A DNA stretch of 60,000 nucleotides from Symsagittifera roscoffensis (lineage: Eukaryota; Xenacoelomorpha; Acoela; Convolutidae), in the NCBI RefSeq assembly GCF_963678635.1, contig NC_087069.1:47264276-47324275 (forward strand). The letters are read 5' to 3'. The number at the start of each line of letters is the position of its first letter. Position 1 is the first letter of the stretch. Both the position numbers and the translations under genes were made by a program. This document shows positions 1 through 12,368 of this stretch, one piece after another. The notes below the pieces were generated by a model that worked only from the letters and a program-made list of their open reading frames with translations, searched no databases and was not told where the DNA came from.

Positions 1-68
1 GTTTGTTTTTTGGTTAGTTCTCTCTTAAAAGTGTCAAATAAAATTAATTCTTGAAATTCAGTGAGTTC

Positions 69-240
69 TCGGGTTGACAAAAAGTGCTAGTCATACAATT
101 TTTTTATGGAAAAATGCTTAGCATACAAATTCATTTGATTGCATAGAAAAAAAATGTATGAAATTAGCATGACTAGCATTTTTTTCAATTAATGGAATCG
201 TATTGCAAGCATTTTTCTATAAGGAATTGATTGATTTGCA
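69..240. repeat. MITE-like inverted-repeat family (CCCGGGTTGAC type), copy 1
   Basis: The stretch starts with CGGGTTGACAAAAAGTGCTAGTC and contains inverted pieces built from CATACAATTT and AAATTGTATG. The same pieces recur at about 32084-32235, 47091-47330 and 49890-50052, in both orientations. That indicates a dispersed non-coding element with internal inverted repeats. Ends and target duplication are not resolved for this copy. Confidence 0.5.
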
Positions 241-1953
241 TTTTTGTCACACTCCAGATTAGAAAACCAGGTTAAACGGCATCAAAATTGCAGACTAAAC
301 TAAGCATTGAGATATGCCAACTTAGTTAAGCTATTGAATTATACAATGTTATAAGAAAAAGTTGTATTACTTTTTGTATATCGAAACAAAGCCTCGATTT
401 CGAAGATTCAGTGGTGAAAATTGTGGCCTGTTTTTGGACATATTTAGGTTTAGATGTTGTTATTATCCAAAATTGAAAAAAAAATTCTGACTCAGAAAAC
501 CTTCATTGTGATTTTTGATTCTTCTTTGTAAAAAAGAGAGGATCTAGTCTTTGTTATAGGCAAAAAATTGAATTTTTTGCATTCAAAAACAATTTTGTTT
601 AGAGAAATGTTTAATTGTTTATAAAACTGGTTTACCGACTATGATGAAATTTCGGAAAACTTTCTTCAATTTTGAATTTTTTATATAAAAAAAGGCTATT
701 ATACAGTTTAAACTGGAAGTTTTCATTTTCATCAGTTTTGCAAATTAAAAGGTCTTTTATTCAAGAAAAAAAGACAATGATTTTTTCAAAAAAATAGTGA
801 AAAACGAGTTTGAAGGATTTGGCAATTTTTGTTTGTTTGAAAAAATGCTCTTTATACAGTTTGAATAAATGGAAATTAAATGATTCGCATTTTTTAATAG
901 ACCTCATTAATGGAAGTATATGATATATCCAGGTTTTGAGGCCTTGAATTTTTTATAGTTTAAGAAATAAAAACTTCAACCAAAAAAATTAATCACTTTG
1001 TTTATCAGTTTCGTTTATCATTTTTCCAACTGTTTTTTAGCTAAGTTTCAAACATTCAAATCGACAATTTTAATTTTTTTTGTAAAATCTGAGAGAAATC
1101 TAATATTTTGAACTCTGTACGTGACGAAAATCTTGGGATTCGTGCTTTTTTCTCAAAAAATAAAGATAGTTTTTAGTCGACTGATATATCACATTGCAGC
1201 CTTTTTTAAAATAATTTTTCGAGCTGCTTCGAAAAGTTTCTTTTTATACTTCTGAGAGTCATGAAAAGACATTTTGCTTTTTTTTAGGGACGAAGTTATG
1301 GCGAGTGCGAATATAAGTGATGGATAATATTTACTATCTTTGCAATTAACTAAGCAGATATTTTACCCTCTTCGCCCAGAAAGCGTTGCACTATTTGGCC
1401 TTTCTTCCTAAGTGATGATGACCGAAGTGAGATTATACTCGAATAAGTCGTGTTTTTCGGAAAACAGGTTTATCAAAAAAATGCAATAAAATTTTTAAAT
1501 GTTTTTCAGAGGGCTCTTAAGCGATGAATTTGCTGTGTGCAACTAGTTTAGAAAATAAGTTTTTTGTCATTGTTATTTTTTCTCAGTTGATACGCTTCTC
1601 TGACATTTTCATTATCCGTCTGTTGCCTCGGCTGCTTTTGATCCAAGATAATCATCTCTCACCAACAGGGTGTAAGCAACGCTTTTAGTTAAGATAGATC
1701 TAGTGTTTAAATACCTTTTTATAATTTGTGCAAAAATTGGGGTGTGCATTTAAGAGTAGCTGCCTACGAGGTCATTTTTCCTCATGTAAACACTTTTTGC
1801 ACAATTTTTTCTTCGGGATTTTACAGAAATGAGAAAGTCGATGCATCATGTATATTCAAAGTTTCCTTGTTGCAAAAGCATATTCAAATTAGCCTTTGTT
1901 TGCGCTCAAATGTTTCTGGCGTTATTCTTTTTATTAAAAAACTATCAGTAAAA
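241..1953. other. AT-rich non-coding sequence
   Basis: I see no convincing exon, RNA gene or repeat with clear ends here. The stretch probably belongs to an upstream intron of the gene whose exons begin at 2520, because those exons are internal and terminal ones. An earlier exon could be hidden, but none has clear coding bias plus paired splice sites. Confidence 0.4.
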
Positions 1954-2315
1954 CAGGGGCGGATCCAGGATTTTCTCGAGGGGGCGGATTTTCTTTAAAA
2001 AATCGAAAATTTTGTCGGCTTTGTTTTAGGTCGACCAAATGTGTTTTCTGAGCTCTCCCAAATCACTAAAAAGACCCATTTTGACCAATTTTTTTTTGCG
2101 CCGGAGACAAATTTTTGAATCGCGTTTTTCCGGAGCGCACTCCCCCCTCAAAATTAGTATACATTGGCGTCAAAGGCGCCTTTTGAAAGTTTTTAGTGTG
2201 CGTCACCAAAAATTGATATATCAAAATAGTACTACGTGGGGACCCTTTGGGTCGGCAGGGGGTCGAGTCCCTGAGGTGGAGGCGTCTTCCCCCCCCCCCC
2301 CTAAATCCGCTGGTG
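1954..2315 (+). mobile_element. hAT-like MITE, CAGGGGCGGAT family
   Basis: The element begins CAGGGGCGGATCCAGGATTTT and ends in a decayed copy of the inverted end (ATCCGCTGGTG instead of ATCCGCCCCTG). The flanking 8-mers CAGTAAAA and CAGAAAAT are similar, compatible with a decayed 8-bp target duplication. It has a long C run near its right end and no coding potential. Other copies lie at 6146/25526, 33716-34109, 36545-37213 and 41100-41204. Confidence 0.65.
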
Positions 2316-2519
2316 CAGAAAATAAAAACTATCTGTTCTCCCAAATCGGGTCATTTTTACCATAAAAAAGTATGCAAGATTTTGAGACTCTGAGGTCGTT
2401 TTTTCTCCCTAAAATTGCTTCTTGAATTTTTGAACATTGTATGTTGCCTTATTTTTAATGATCAAATTTTCGAAAACAACGAAGAAAAAAGGAATACTGA
2501 TTTGAAACTTTTTTCACAG

Positions 2520-4928
2520 GAAGAAGTGTTGAAGCCTTATAGTAGCAATTCAAACGGCAACAAAGAAGTCAGCCGAAATCATTCTCCCGATGACGACGAA
2601 ACAGACTCGACTTGTCCAAACAGCGAACTAGATCAGACTATAGTTCAACGGCCAGTGATATCGGACAATTGTGTACAGAACTCTTCCCCGAGTCAAGTCG
2701 AGAGTCCGCCTTCTGGGTCTCCGAGATGGGCCGAGAAGCTGCCGGTTGAGAGAAAAGAATCAGTTTCAAGTGATGTTAGCCACGAAGCAAACGTGTAAGT
2801 GACCTTTTTAAATCAAATTCGATTTTTTTCTTCAATTTTTTTCGTTGCCTTGTTTCTAAATGATCGTTGTTTGTACTTCTCAGTTCCTATGTCTTCTGAA
2901 CATTCACGTTACAAAAATTGAAGTTGATTGAAAAGAAAATTAATATATTTTTTTGCTTTTTATAGTCGGAAGAGACTAAACAGTTTTTTTAGGCCGCAAA
3001 AAAAAAAACAGGTGTATGGTTCAAAAGGGGTCTAGTGATATTTAAACGCTATTTAAAGCTTTCCAAAACTTTTTGCTTATGTCGAGAAAAACGGGTTCAA
3101 AAGTTCTAGTTCAAATTTTTTGCAGGGTAATGTAATTTGTATTTTTTCCGCAAACGGCATATGATCTATCAAACACTTTTGCGCTTTTCTTTAGATCCGC
3201 TGTTTGCATTATGTTCGGTTTTTCGTGTTAAAACTGGTTCATGTTTTTGTAGTGAAGTTTAAGGTCACAATTTTTTGCCTCTTTTTTTTAAACATTGCTT
3301 ATTTTAAGCATTCTTGTTTTTTGGATGTATTTTTTCTTATGATGTCATAATTATGTAAGTTGCACTATAAGCAACTTAAATTTATTGTTCGTTTCAGTGA
3401 ACTGGAGGAATTTGTGAATGTTTTGAGTGAAACTCTCAACCAGCAACAACTTGACAATGAGTTCCCCGAACTTGTAAACAACCATGATCAACAAGTCAAC
3501 ATATCAGGTAAGATATAAAAAACGGCAAGCTTCTTTTTTTCAAGAAACAAATTGCTATGGTATAGTTTACGCCAATTATCACTGTTGAAAACCGATTTGA
3601 CGCGTCTAAATGAAATTATGACTGTAGTAGGTACATCTGCGAGTTGAAGTTTCTGGACCATCGTCAAGTTTTCAGTTCTTCGAAAATGAAATTCAAATTT
3701 TGAATATGCCAATGAAAATTTGAGCATATCACAATTATTTGGAACTTTTTCGACCGTTCACGAGAAATTTGTTTGATAATAGGATAGAAATTGTTGCGAG
3801 TGACTTTTATTTTGGTTTTCGGAGTTTCTTGGCTAATTTTCATGAATATTATTTTTTACGCATAACAGTTTCAATTGTAAGATAAATTGAACAATCTCGC
3901 CAAGTTTAAAGCAAAAAATAGAGCCCAAAATTTGGGTAAACGTTTCCCTTGAACTCAAGAACGTCCAAACAAAAGGAAAAATGTTGAATTGATTTTATTT
4001 TCTATCGCCATAATTTTTGTCTCGGCAATGATTTTAAAAATCCAGTGTTCTCCCATCAAGTGATCGCCTGCTAATTTTAAATCATCTGTCTTCCAACAAC
4101 TCATTTTGAAAACGCTTTTTAGAAAGTTATGCCGCTTTTAGGGGGATGGGCCACTTCATTGGTCACTAAAGGGACAAGGGGTGCTTGATTGATAGTTGAC
4201 GTTTTTTCGAGTTGTTTTCAGCAAATACTCTTGAGCCTGAAATGATGCAGACGATCACTATGAGTGCGAAGCCGAAAGACAGAGTGGCAGTTATTGAGAG
4301 GGAATTGGAAAATGTGTTCGATGAAGAAAAGATTAAAGTATGCATGCAGATATTATTGAATTCAAATCCAACCGACAATGAGGAAAGCACAGAGGTAAGT
4401 AGTGCACTTTTTTTCAATATTATTATCTTCTTAATCATTTTTATTGATGATGACGATAATGACGACGATGAACTTTGTTAAACTTAAATTTGACAAAACG
4501 TTTTGTCTTCATTTTTTATTATCATAATCAGTAATTTTTCTAGAAATCTTATTTTGTTCTTAAACTTTATAGTGTTCTTTTTTTGGATGCGGTTGAAAAT
4601 ATGTTAAGTTGAGAATTTTTTTCATCCAATGATGTTTGGTTGATTTTTAATTTAGTTTATTCTGAATACAAACAGTTCAATGCTTACTGTTTTTGTTGTA
4701 AATTATGATGAGCTTAAAAGTTTAGAGCTATAAGTAACAAGTTATTAATTTGTATTATTGTTTGTTTGTTATGTTCATTATTGCTCTTTTTTGCAGGAAA
4801 CACTGACAGACATTCTTGGTGGGAAGGAGATTTTTGAGAAGTACATCGGACGTTTCTGGCACCTCATGATTCTTTCCAAGTCTTCAGTGTCCAAATATGG
4901 AATCAATAATGCGACACTCAAGAACTAA
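2520..4928 (+). CDS. 3' exons of a gene with a NEK1-like C-terminal tail (partial)
   Basis: Four exons are read at 2520-2794, 3398-3507, 4222-4394 and 4797-4928 (TAA at 4926). Donors are GTAAGT, GTAAGA and GTAAGT; acceptors are TTTCACAG, GTTTCAG, TGTTTTCAG and TTTTTTGCAG. The reading frame stays open across every junction, which is strong support. The 229 visible residues begin acidic and Ser/Pro-rich (low complexity), pass through an acidic helical stretch (ELEEFVNVLSETLNQQQ), and end with RVAVIERELENVFDEEKI and ETLTDILGGKEIFEKY. From memory of the family, this order of a coiled 'relay' helix followed by an ILGxE...Y helix resembles the C-terminus of NEK1, a Ser/Thr kinase of cilia and DNA-damage signalling. 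The kinase domain would lie upstream, outside the window. Exon calls are firm; family assignment is tentative. Confidence 0.7.
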
Positions 4929-5295
4929 ACGGGACGAAAATTGATGTTTAAAAACTCATTTCAATGCTAAAACCCTTCCCTTGATGAATTGTCGAAGTCA
5001 TTTTTATTCTTTCTTGTTGCGTTTATTTTTGAAAAAATAGTGCAGCCAATTTGGCGCGTAGGACTATCCAAGTTTTTTCTTCTTCATACGTTGTCATATC
5101 TTTGCTTTTTCTGTTAGATTCGGTTACACATATGAAAAAAAACAAATACATTTCAATTTGAAAATTTAAACTTAGCAAAATTCAATTTGATCGTGTTTAA
5201 ATAATTTAGTGTTTGAGATCAATTTCATGCTATTGTTTCTAGTAGTGGTCTGACTGCAAACAGTCAGGCTTCAACAAAAATTTTCAATTAATAGT

Positions 5296-5301
5296 AATAA
5301 A
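5296..5301 (+). promoter_or_regulatory. candidate polyadenylation signal AATAAA
   Basis: AATAAA lies about 370 nt after the TAA at 4926-4928 on the same strand. It is a plausible 3' end for the NEK1-like gene, although the hexamer is common by chance in AT-rich DNA. Confidence 0.35.
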
Positions 5302-5662
5302 ACATGATTAGTTAGTAAGAACTATCATATTCAAAGGTAGTAGGCGAGAAGCCATAGTATAAACGAAACTCACAGTGCTCAAATAGTCAAACAGCGAGTT
5401 CGAGACGAGGCAGATAAACATATGAGGTTGTTGGAGGAGACTGTGTCGACATTGTCTTTCGTCTGTGGGGTTGTACAAAGGTTTCCTTCCATAATAAAAT
5501 TTTCTGCAAAAAAATGAATTATAACAGGAGTCAATAAAATGATAGCAACCTGATCTGTGTTCGATGCTTGAGGGTTAGGCAACCTTACCCAGCCCAGAAA
5601 AATAGAAAAATTGTATATAATTCTTAAAGAGGGGCACAACAGCGGTTCGCCGTGATGAGCTG

Positions 5663-5867
5663 GGCTCTTTTTCCTTCCCCCCCCCCCCCACCTCACCCGA
5701 GCTTCAATATATTAGTGTAACGAGTGATTTTACGAGGTTGAGTATGAAGACCAAATATGTTTGTCATGGCCTTATTAGTCTGTACGTAAATTTTCATAAC
5801 AATCGAACAATGTGGTCAACAAATTTACATGTAAAAATTTGCAGGTGGGGGAAAAGGAAAAAGAGCC
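5663..5867. mobile_element. hAT-like MITE with GGCTCTTTTTCC ends and perfect 8-bp TSD
   Basis: The ends are GGCTCTTTTTCCTTCCCC and its inverted match GGAAAAAGAGCC. The flanks are ATGAGCTG on both sides (5655-5662 and 5868-5875), a perfect 8-bp target duplication as expected of hAT-superfamily transposition. There is no coding capacity, so it would be a non-autonomous element. A second copy lies at about 46199-46390 and a weaker relative at about 46850-47060. Confidence 0.85.
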
Positions 5868-5875
5868 ATGAGCTG

Positions 5876-6137
5876 TACAGCTCGTATGTTATGGTCCTTT
5901 CGCTCGTGGATAAATTATCTTAACAAAGTGGTTGGCTTAGGAGATCCATGTGTCGATATATTTCACAAGTAATCTTATTAAAATGTTAGTTTATGAGTAA
6001 TTTCGACTGTCATATTGAAAATCGCTTAGGCAGTTAATCTCTTGTGGGACTAGGAATGTGTTGATTATTTGGAAAGAATTGCGTTTCGTTGAAAATGAAG
6101 CATATGCAATATATTTTTCATAATAAACGTTGACAAG
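5876..6137. other. unique AT-rich spacer
   Basis: No gene or repeat was recognised between the MITE and the nested Gypsy block. Confidence 0.4.
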
Positions 6138-6253
6138 GTTGTGTCCAAGGCGGCAGACACCCCCCCCCCACCCCTCAGGGAATCGACCCTCTGCCGACCC
6201 AAAGGGTCTCCCCTTGTACTATTTTGAGATATCCATTTTTAGTGACGGACCCC

Positions 6254-6461
6254 TGATGTGGTTCCACTTTATATACTCCAACTTAGCTAACGATTACGTA
6301 ACCATTCTAACTGGTCACTTAGATATGACCTTCTCTCTTTCATTTTCTCTGCTGGAGAGAATGCTCTCTTCACTTTTTAATGCTTTTACTTCAGATTAAT
6401 TCACTTTTATTCTTTTAATTGTATAAAGTAGAACTAGCTGCAACAAAGTAACATTTTATCA
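6254..6461 (+). repeat. 5' LTR of the Gypsy-type element
   Basis: This 208-bp stretch runs TGATGTGGTTCC...TTTTATCA and matches 25010-25217 over its whole length with scattered substitutions. TG...CA termini are standard for LTRs. It includes a CACTTTATATA promoter-like stretch. The gag ATG begins on the last LTR base, and no TGG-type primer-binding site is apparent right after it. Confidence 0.85.
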
Positions 6462-7404
6462 TGACGCAGTCAAATAACGAATCTAACGTGAGAGGAATAC
6501 CTCCATTTTGGCAGAACCATACGGTAGACCCACTTATACCTTGGGAAGATTGGGGTGATCTCTTCCACTTGGCAATCATCGCGAAAGAAAATGTAGACAT
6601 CGAAAATCTACTGAATCCTTCAGAAAGGCATCATCCACATCCACCAACTCTGGAAAATCCGACGGAAAGCGAATCGGAAAACCAAAAAAAAGCTAGGATA
6701 AAAAGAAACATCCAGGACGAAAAACGGTAGGACGATGAGGAAACGGCACCTATTAAATCAGAATCTAAGAATTTTAGGGGAATGGTAACAAAGGAGGTCG
6801 ACAAGAAAGTACGTTCTAACCTGTACATAGCCCTAGGAAATGAGGAAAAGCGAATCTTCGGACAAAAGTTTACAAAGAGTTTTGGGGAGACTTAGCAACC
6901 GCTTTTGTCAGGAAAACGAACGTCACATTCGAAAGGCACAAGTTGTTAAATAGGAAACAGCGAGACAGTGAGTCACTTAAACAATTTTGGGGAGCTTTAT
7001 TCGAAATTGCTAAAAAGTGTGACATAACCGCCGGAGAGAACGAATGGATAAGGGAAATCTTCATAAATAACATGAAAAATTCAGATATACAACGAAAACT
7101 CCTGACTGAAACTTTACCACCGTGGGAAGCGCTCAACGTCGCCCTAATTGATGAAAGGGGAATTTCAAACCATTTAAAATTAACAAATAATTTTAAATCC
7201 AACGGATCATCCGTACACAAACCCTACAATCGATTTAACGTCAAAAGAGAACCTACCCTGAACATTGAACGGAGCAATACCTGTATCAAATGTGGCGGGA
7301 ACTTTTCAAAAGGACATCTGGCTGTTTGTCCAGCGAAGGACACATACTTGTACATCCTGTTATCTAAAGGCCACTTCACGAGACTCTGTAAATCTCTTCG
7401 TTAA
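6461..7404 (+). pseudogene. degenerate gag of the Gypsy-type element
   Basis: The start is an ATG at 6461, giving MTQSNNESNVRGIPPFWQ, a Gypsy-type Gag N-terminus. A stop occurs at 6728. Gag-like sequence continues in other frames (6943-7404: LKQFWGALFEIAKKCDI, then a nucleocapsid-like CIKCGG...GH...C cluster and a second degraded zinc-knuckle-like end, KGHFTRLCKS). Several stops and frame changes show it is non-functional. Native Gag would package element RNA in the cytoplasm. Confidence 0.75.
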
Positions 7405-8082
7405 AATGTAAACATTGTAAATACTCAAATTGTAAATAATGCAGATTTTAATCCGTCGGATCATCCGGATGTAAATATGGACCATATAAATAGAGAATGT
7501 TTTGGTTTGATTAACGCATGGTCAGAAACTGGACAGAGCGAAAATGACGATTATTCTGTATTAAATGTAACTACAATTTTCGACGATGATGGAAAAGAAC
7601 TTAAGAAGCTATTAAATACTGACCTCGGGAAGGAAAACTAAGGATTTTTAAACATACAAGTGGACTTTTCAAGCCCGGTCAGCTTTCTCAAGAAGAACGT
7701 TCTTCACCAATTGAAGTTACGGGATCCATACCTAAAAACTTATCCAGTGGCTGAAGCAACCAAGGACTCATACTGCTGGTTCACGGACAATGTCATCAAC
7801 ATCTCTGGAAAAGTGATACTTTCGATCTTTTCAAATGGATGGTCACACGACGACTGCTATTTTTTTGACAGAAGGGCATTGGAGAAACAAACTCGGTAAT
7901 GACAACCTGCCCAAAATGGGGATAGAAGAATCACTGAAGTGCTTTTCACACTTCCAGACAAATAAGATGTGTAAATCAATAAGTTTTATTTCCACCGCAG
8001 AAAAAGAAAATTAAATTACTAACATCGCTGGGACTTTAAAAATCTTATTCCTTCGGATTGGAAAAAAAACGTCACATGAAAA
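7405..8082 (+). pseudogene. degenerate gag-pol junction and protease region
   Basis: The best frame is 7660-7899 (VDFSSPVSFLKKNVLHQLKL), which fits the region downstream of a retroviral-type aspartic protease active site. The catalytic D-S/T-G triad was not found in an open frame. It is placed as protease mainly by position between gag and reverse transcriptase. Confidence 0.45.
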
Positions 8083-8988
8083 TCACTCATTTTCACGAGC
8101 CGCTAAATCCCGTACAATCAAAAGGCAGACGCGTCTCTCTCCACTTTTTTGATTCAATTGAAACGAACTTAATCGACTGAAAAACGAGGGACACATTAAG
8201 AAGTTGGAAAAATGCGATGAAGACCGTTTTATCAACCCAATTGTCAATACTTGTAAAAAAGACAAATCCATCAAGTTGGCTCTAGATTCAAAGTTTTTTA
8301 ACAATCAGATATACAAAAATAAATACCAAATGCCGAATATTCGCGAACTTGTAGATAACGTAGCGGCACAAATGATACCGTTGGAGAAGTTTGGTTTACT
8401 AATTTGGATTTGAAAAATGCATATAGCCAACTTGCCTTAGACAAATTTACTAGTAACCAGTGTAACTTTAGTATAGTGGGCGGCGATATTACGGGTACTT
8501 ATCAGTTTTTAACTGGCTTTTATGGATTAGGCGATATGCTTAAGGAATTTCAAAGAGTCATGGACTCAACGCTAGGTACGATCCCTTTTACAAACTGTTA
8601 TTTAGATCACTTTTTATTTGCATCCAAGGGAAGCTTCGTAGACCCCAAAAACCTTGTTTCCAAAGTATTATCGCTTTTAGACGATTATAAGTTTGCCGCT
8701 AAACGGTCGAAATGCAAAATCTTTCAAAAAGAACTCGATTGGCTGGGATTTTTAATCTCAAATACTGGAATTTGTCCCTTATTCGACAAAACGAAAGCAA
8801 TAAAGGACTTACCCATCTCAAAAAAATTGAAGGAACTACGATCATTCTTCGGGTCTATAAACCAATACATTAATTTTTTGCCCAATCTAGCATCCTTGGG
8901 AGGCCCGTTACGTCCTTTGTCTAATAAGAATTCTATTTTCTATTGGAATTTCAATCAAACAAAAATTTTTGAGAAAATCAAAAAGTAG
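8083..8988 (+). pseudogene. degenerate Gypsy-type reverse transcriptase
   Basis: Frames around 8204-8413 and 8404-8988 encode the palm of a Ty3/Gypsy reverse transcriptase: LDLKNAYSQLAL, then FLTGFYGLGD, then YLDHFLFASKG where the catalytic YLDD box is expected, and the thumb-like DWLGFLIS. A frame break lies near 8405, just before LDLKNAY. The second catalytic aspartate of the box is replaced by histidine, so the enzyme would be dead even without the frameshift. Confidence 0.85.
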
Positions 8989-8999
8989 ACAAACAATCT

Positions 9000-9450
9000 T
9001 ACAGAATATACGCATTTCGAAGTAAAACGAATAACCAGAAAAAACACGGACGCATCACATAACGGTTAAGGAGCCTCCCTAGAACAACTCCATGGGAATG
9101 ACTGGAAAAGGAATTCGTTTGCTTCTCGGTTTCTAAACCCACATGAAACCAAATATTCTACCAATGAATTAGAAATTTTGGGAGCAGTCTGGGCCGTAGA
9201 ACTTAAAAATTACCTTTATGGATCAGACTTCGAAGTAATTACAGATCATAAAGCTCTACTTTCCGCCCTATCAACAAACCACGGGAATAAAACATACCAC
9301 AGCAGACTAACAAGATGGGTTGATCGCTTACTACCGTTTAATTTTACGTTTAAACATCTTGCAGGAAAAGACATGGGACTCACTTATTTATTTTCAAGAA
9401 TTCCTTCTGAAAAAGCCTACCCTCGTCACATTACGACAAAGAAATTGTAG
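9000..9450 (+). pseudogene. degenerate Gypsy-type RNase H
   Basis: The frame at 9178-9450 reads GAVWAVELKNYLYGSDFEVITDHKAL and continues to TRWVDRLLPFNFTFKHLAGKDM. This is the usual C-terminal half of a Ty3/Gypsy RNase H, with the ELEILG-like stretch just upstream. The first part (9000-9177) is in a disturbed frame. Confidence 0.8.
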
Positions 9451-9479
9451 TCGCCAAAATAGATAAAATTAAGAAATCA

Positions 9480-10793
9480 ATTATTCCTTTAGAAAATCAA
9501 AGAAAGAGCTGCTCTGTTATTGGTTCAAGTCTGGAAAATTCCGATTACGCAAGATTACGTAATTACCTTTTAGCTTCAGTTCTCAAATTCATTAATTCAG
9601 TTTTCCCATTTTGCTCATCAAATCATAACCGAACTGAATTTTGTACTTCGAAATGTATTCTTTCGGATTCTTCAAACACTAATTCCTTAATAATTTCTAT
9701 TTCTAATTCCGCGTTTTTATATTGTTGAATTCTCAATTGTAGCATACTTAATTCAGATTTAGATAGAAAAATTGTAAATACTGTTGTTATGGAAAATAGT
9801 AAAATTGTAATTTTTCCGTCCACTTCCGGTATTCAAGTTTTCCTGGAGTTTCTATTGTTATCTGACCACGTAAAACTTGTAAATGAATACCGAGAAAGTT
9901 TGAAGTTGCCCGATCGTCATTTGGACTTGAATACGTTATATTCTGCTACATTAGTAGCTCTCCTAAGAGAAGACGACCCAATTTTGTGCCCCATCGTAAA
10001 GGCACTTCAAAACAAAGAAGAGACGATAAAGGCAAAATAACCTTATTTCAACCTTTTTGTACGGTACTTACATGAATCCGACGCATTACTATACATTGAC
10101 GGTAAACTAGCTATCCCTTTTACCCTGAGAAATGCAATGTTGAAAACTCTCCATGAAACAAATCCCGGTCAGTTTCGAAAGAAATACTTGGCTCAAAACA
10201 TCTGGTGGCCCCATATTAACAGACAGATCTACTTTCACACCATAAATTGCTCAGAATGTACGAAGACGAGTAAGTTTTTAAAAAGTATAAGTCCTTATTC
10301 GCAAATTAGTGAACTTTCCACCTTACTGGAACCCAACGAAAAACGCAATCTAGACTTTGCATCGATCGAATTTCAAAATTTCCTTCGGCAAAAATTCCTA
10401 CATCTACTTCGTCAAAAACAGTGATCCAATTTCTTCAAGATTACATCTTTCTTCACGGCATACCTCATTCAGTTAAAGTAGATAATGCATCCTGTTTTAC
10501 AAGCCAGGATTTTAACTTTTTTTGCAATTCAAACAATATCAAATTAATGTTTTGTACAGTAGGAGATCATCGCTCCAACAGATTAGTTGAAAAATTTGTA
10601 ATACTGTAAAATTTAAATTGTTGGCCATGTCTCAAGAAGCCTATAAATGAACAATACAAGACACTGGCTGAAAAATTATCTGGAAATTTCGGTAATCTCA
10701 CCAATCAAAATTCAAATGCTCTCTTTTCGAAATTTGTTTTAATAGAAAACCAAACATTATTTGAAACAATTGGCTTCTGTTAAACCACTCGAA
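9480..10793 (+). pseudogene. Gypsy integrase segment, monomer 1 of the tandem array
   Basis: This is the original-position integrase region, directly after RNase H. It holds a linker ORF (9789-10040), a zinc-binding domain remnant (IWWPHINRQIYFHTINCSEC; H-H-C-C type), the first core aspartate in NLDFA, the second in VDNASCFTSQ (near 10480) and the region of the catalytic glutamate in LVEKF (near 10590). Frameshifts break it into short pieces. The following monomers repeat the part from about 9615 to the end. Confidence 0.8.
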
Positions 10794-10987
10794 TCTACTT
10801 AGCAATCTCCCCCGCGATGGTGCCTACTTAAATATCCCCGCCCCTATATATAAATACAGCAGAACAGCACTGAGTTTTATATTGAGAACTCTAATTTTGC
10901 TGCATTCTGATTGGTCAAAAAATCGACCAGTTTGGTCTACTTAACAATCTTCCCCTTTGTTGAAAGAGGCGGAGATTGTTAAGTAGA
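10794..10987. mobile_element. 194-bp hairpin MITE (TCTACTTAACAATC ends), copy 1
   Basis: The element starts TCTACTTAGCAATCTCC and ends GGAGATTGTTAAGTAGA, terminal inverted repeats of about 17 bp with one mismatch. A third copy of the repeat lies inside, 51 bp from the right end, so the right tip can fold into its own hairpin. It contains a CCCCTATATATAAATA stretch. Copies at equivalent places close every monomer of the array, and a dispersed copy lies at 31423-31638. Confidence 0.8.
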
Positions 10988-12368
10988 TCCAACCATCCAG
11001 TGGAGTTTAAGACAAAGGAAAATCATATTGGAACTGAATTTTGTACTTAGAAATGTATTCCTTCGGATTATTCAAACACAAATTCCTTAATAATTTCTGT
11101 TTCTAATGCCTCGTTTTTATTTTTTAATTCTTAATTGTAGCATAATTAATTCAGCTTTGGATAAAAAAATTGTAAATACTTTTAATATGAAAAATAGTAA
11201 AATTGTAACTATTCCGTCTACTTCCGGCAATCAAGTTTTCCTAGAATTTCTATTGTTATCTGACCACGTAAAACTTGGAAAAAAATACCGAAAAAATTTG
11301 AAGTTGCCCGATTGTCCTTTGGATTTGATTACGTTATATAATGCTACATTAGTAGCTCTCCGAACCGAAGACGAACCAATTTTGTGCCACATCGTAAAGG
11401 AACTTCAAAACAAAGAAGAGACGATTAAGTCAAAATAACCTTATTTCAACTTTTTTGTACGGGACTTTCATGAATCCGACGGATTACTATACATAGACGG
11501 TAGATTAGTTATCCCTTTTACCCTGAGGAATGCAATGATGAAAACACTCCATGAAACACATCCGGTCAGTTTGGAACGAAATACTTGGCCCAAAACATCT
11601 GATGGCTTCATATTAACAGACAGATCTACTTGCACACCATAAATTGCTCAGAATGTACAAAGACGAGTAAGTATTTAAAAAGTATAAGTCCTTATTCGCA
11701 AATTAGTGAACTTTTCATCTTACTGGAACCCAACGAAGGACGCAATCTAGACTTTGCATCGATCGAATTTCAAAATTTCCTTCGGCAAAAATTCCTATAT
11801 CTACTTCGTCAAAAACAGTGATCCAACTTCTTCAAGATTACATACCTCATTCAGTTAAAGTAGATGATGCATCCTGTTTTATAAGCCAGGATTTTAATTT
11901 TTTTGCAATTCAAACAATATCAAACTAATATTTTGTACAGTAGGAGATCATCGCTCCAACGGATTAGTTGAACAATTTGTAATACTGTAAAATTCAAATT
12001 GCTGGCCATGCCTCAAGAAGCCTAAAAATGAACAATACAAGACACTGGCTAAAAAATTATCTGGAAACTTCGGTAATCTTACCAATCAAAAATCAAATGC
12101 TCTCTTTTCGAAATCTGTTCCAATAGAAAACCAAACACTATTTGAAACAATTGGCTTCTGTTAAACCACTCGAATCTACTTAACAATCTCCCCCGCGATG
12201 GTACCTACTTAAATATCTCCGCCCCTATAAATAAATACAGCAGAACAGCACTGAGTTTCATATTGAGAACTCTAATTTTGCTGCATTCTGATTGGTCGAA
12301 AATTCGACCAGTTTGGTCTACTTAACAATCTTCCCCTTTGTTGAAAAGGGTGGAGATTGTTAAGTAGA
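10988..12368 (+). repeat. integrase-plus-MITE monomer 2
   Basis: A tandem copy of the integrase segment (about 1.38 kb) ending in the hairpin MITE at 12175-12368. It holds a linker ORF (to 11438), HTINCSECTKTSK at about 11635, VDDASCFISQ-type sequence near 11860 and VGDHRSNGLVE near 11945. Part of the core is deleted relative to other monomers (the catalytic-loop stretch near 11840 is shortened). Non-coding as it stands. Confidence 0.8.

Noticed and set aside
5379-5696. 105-residue - strand frame as a gene
   Set aside because: It runs into the MITE and its C-rich terminus; low-complexity and repeat-derived.
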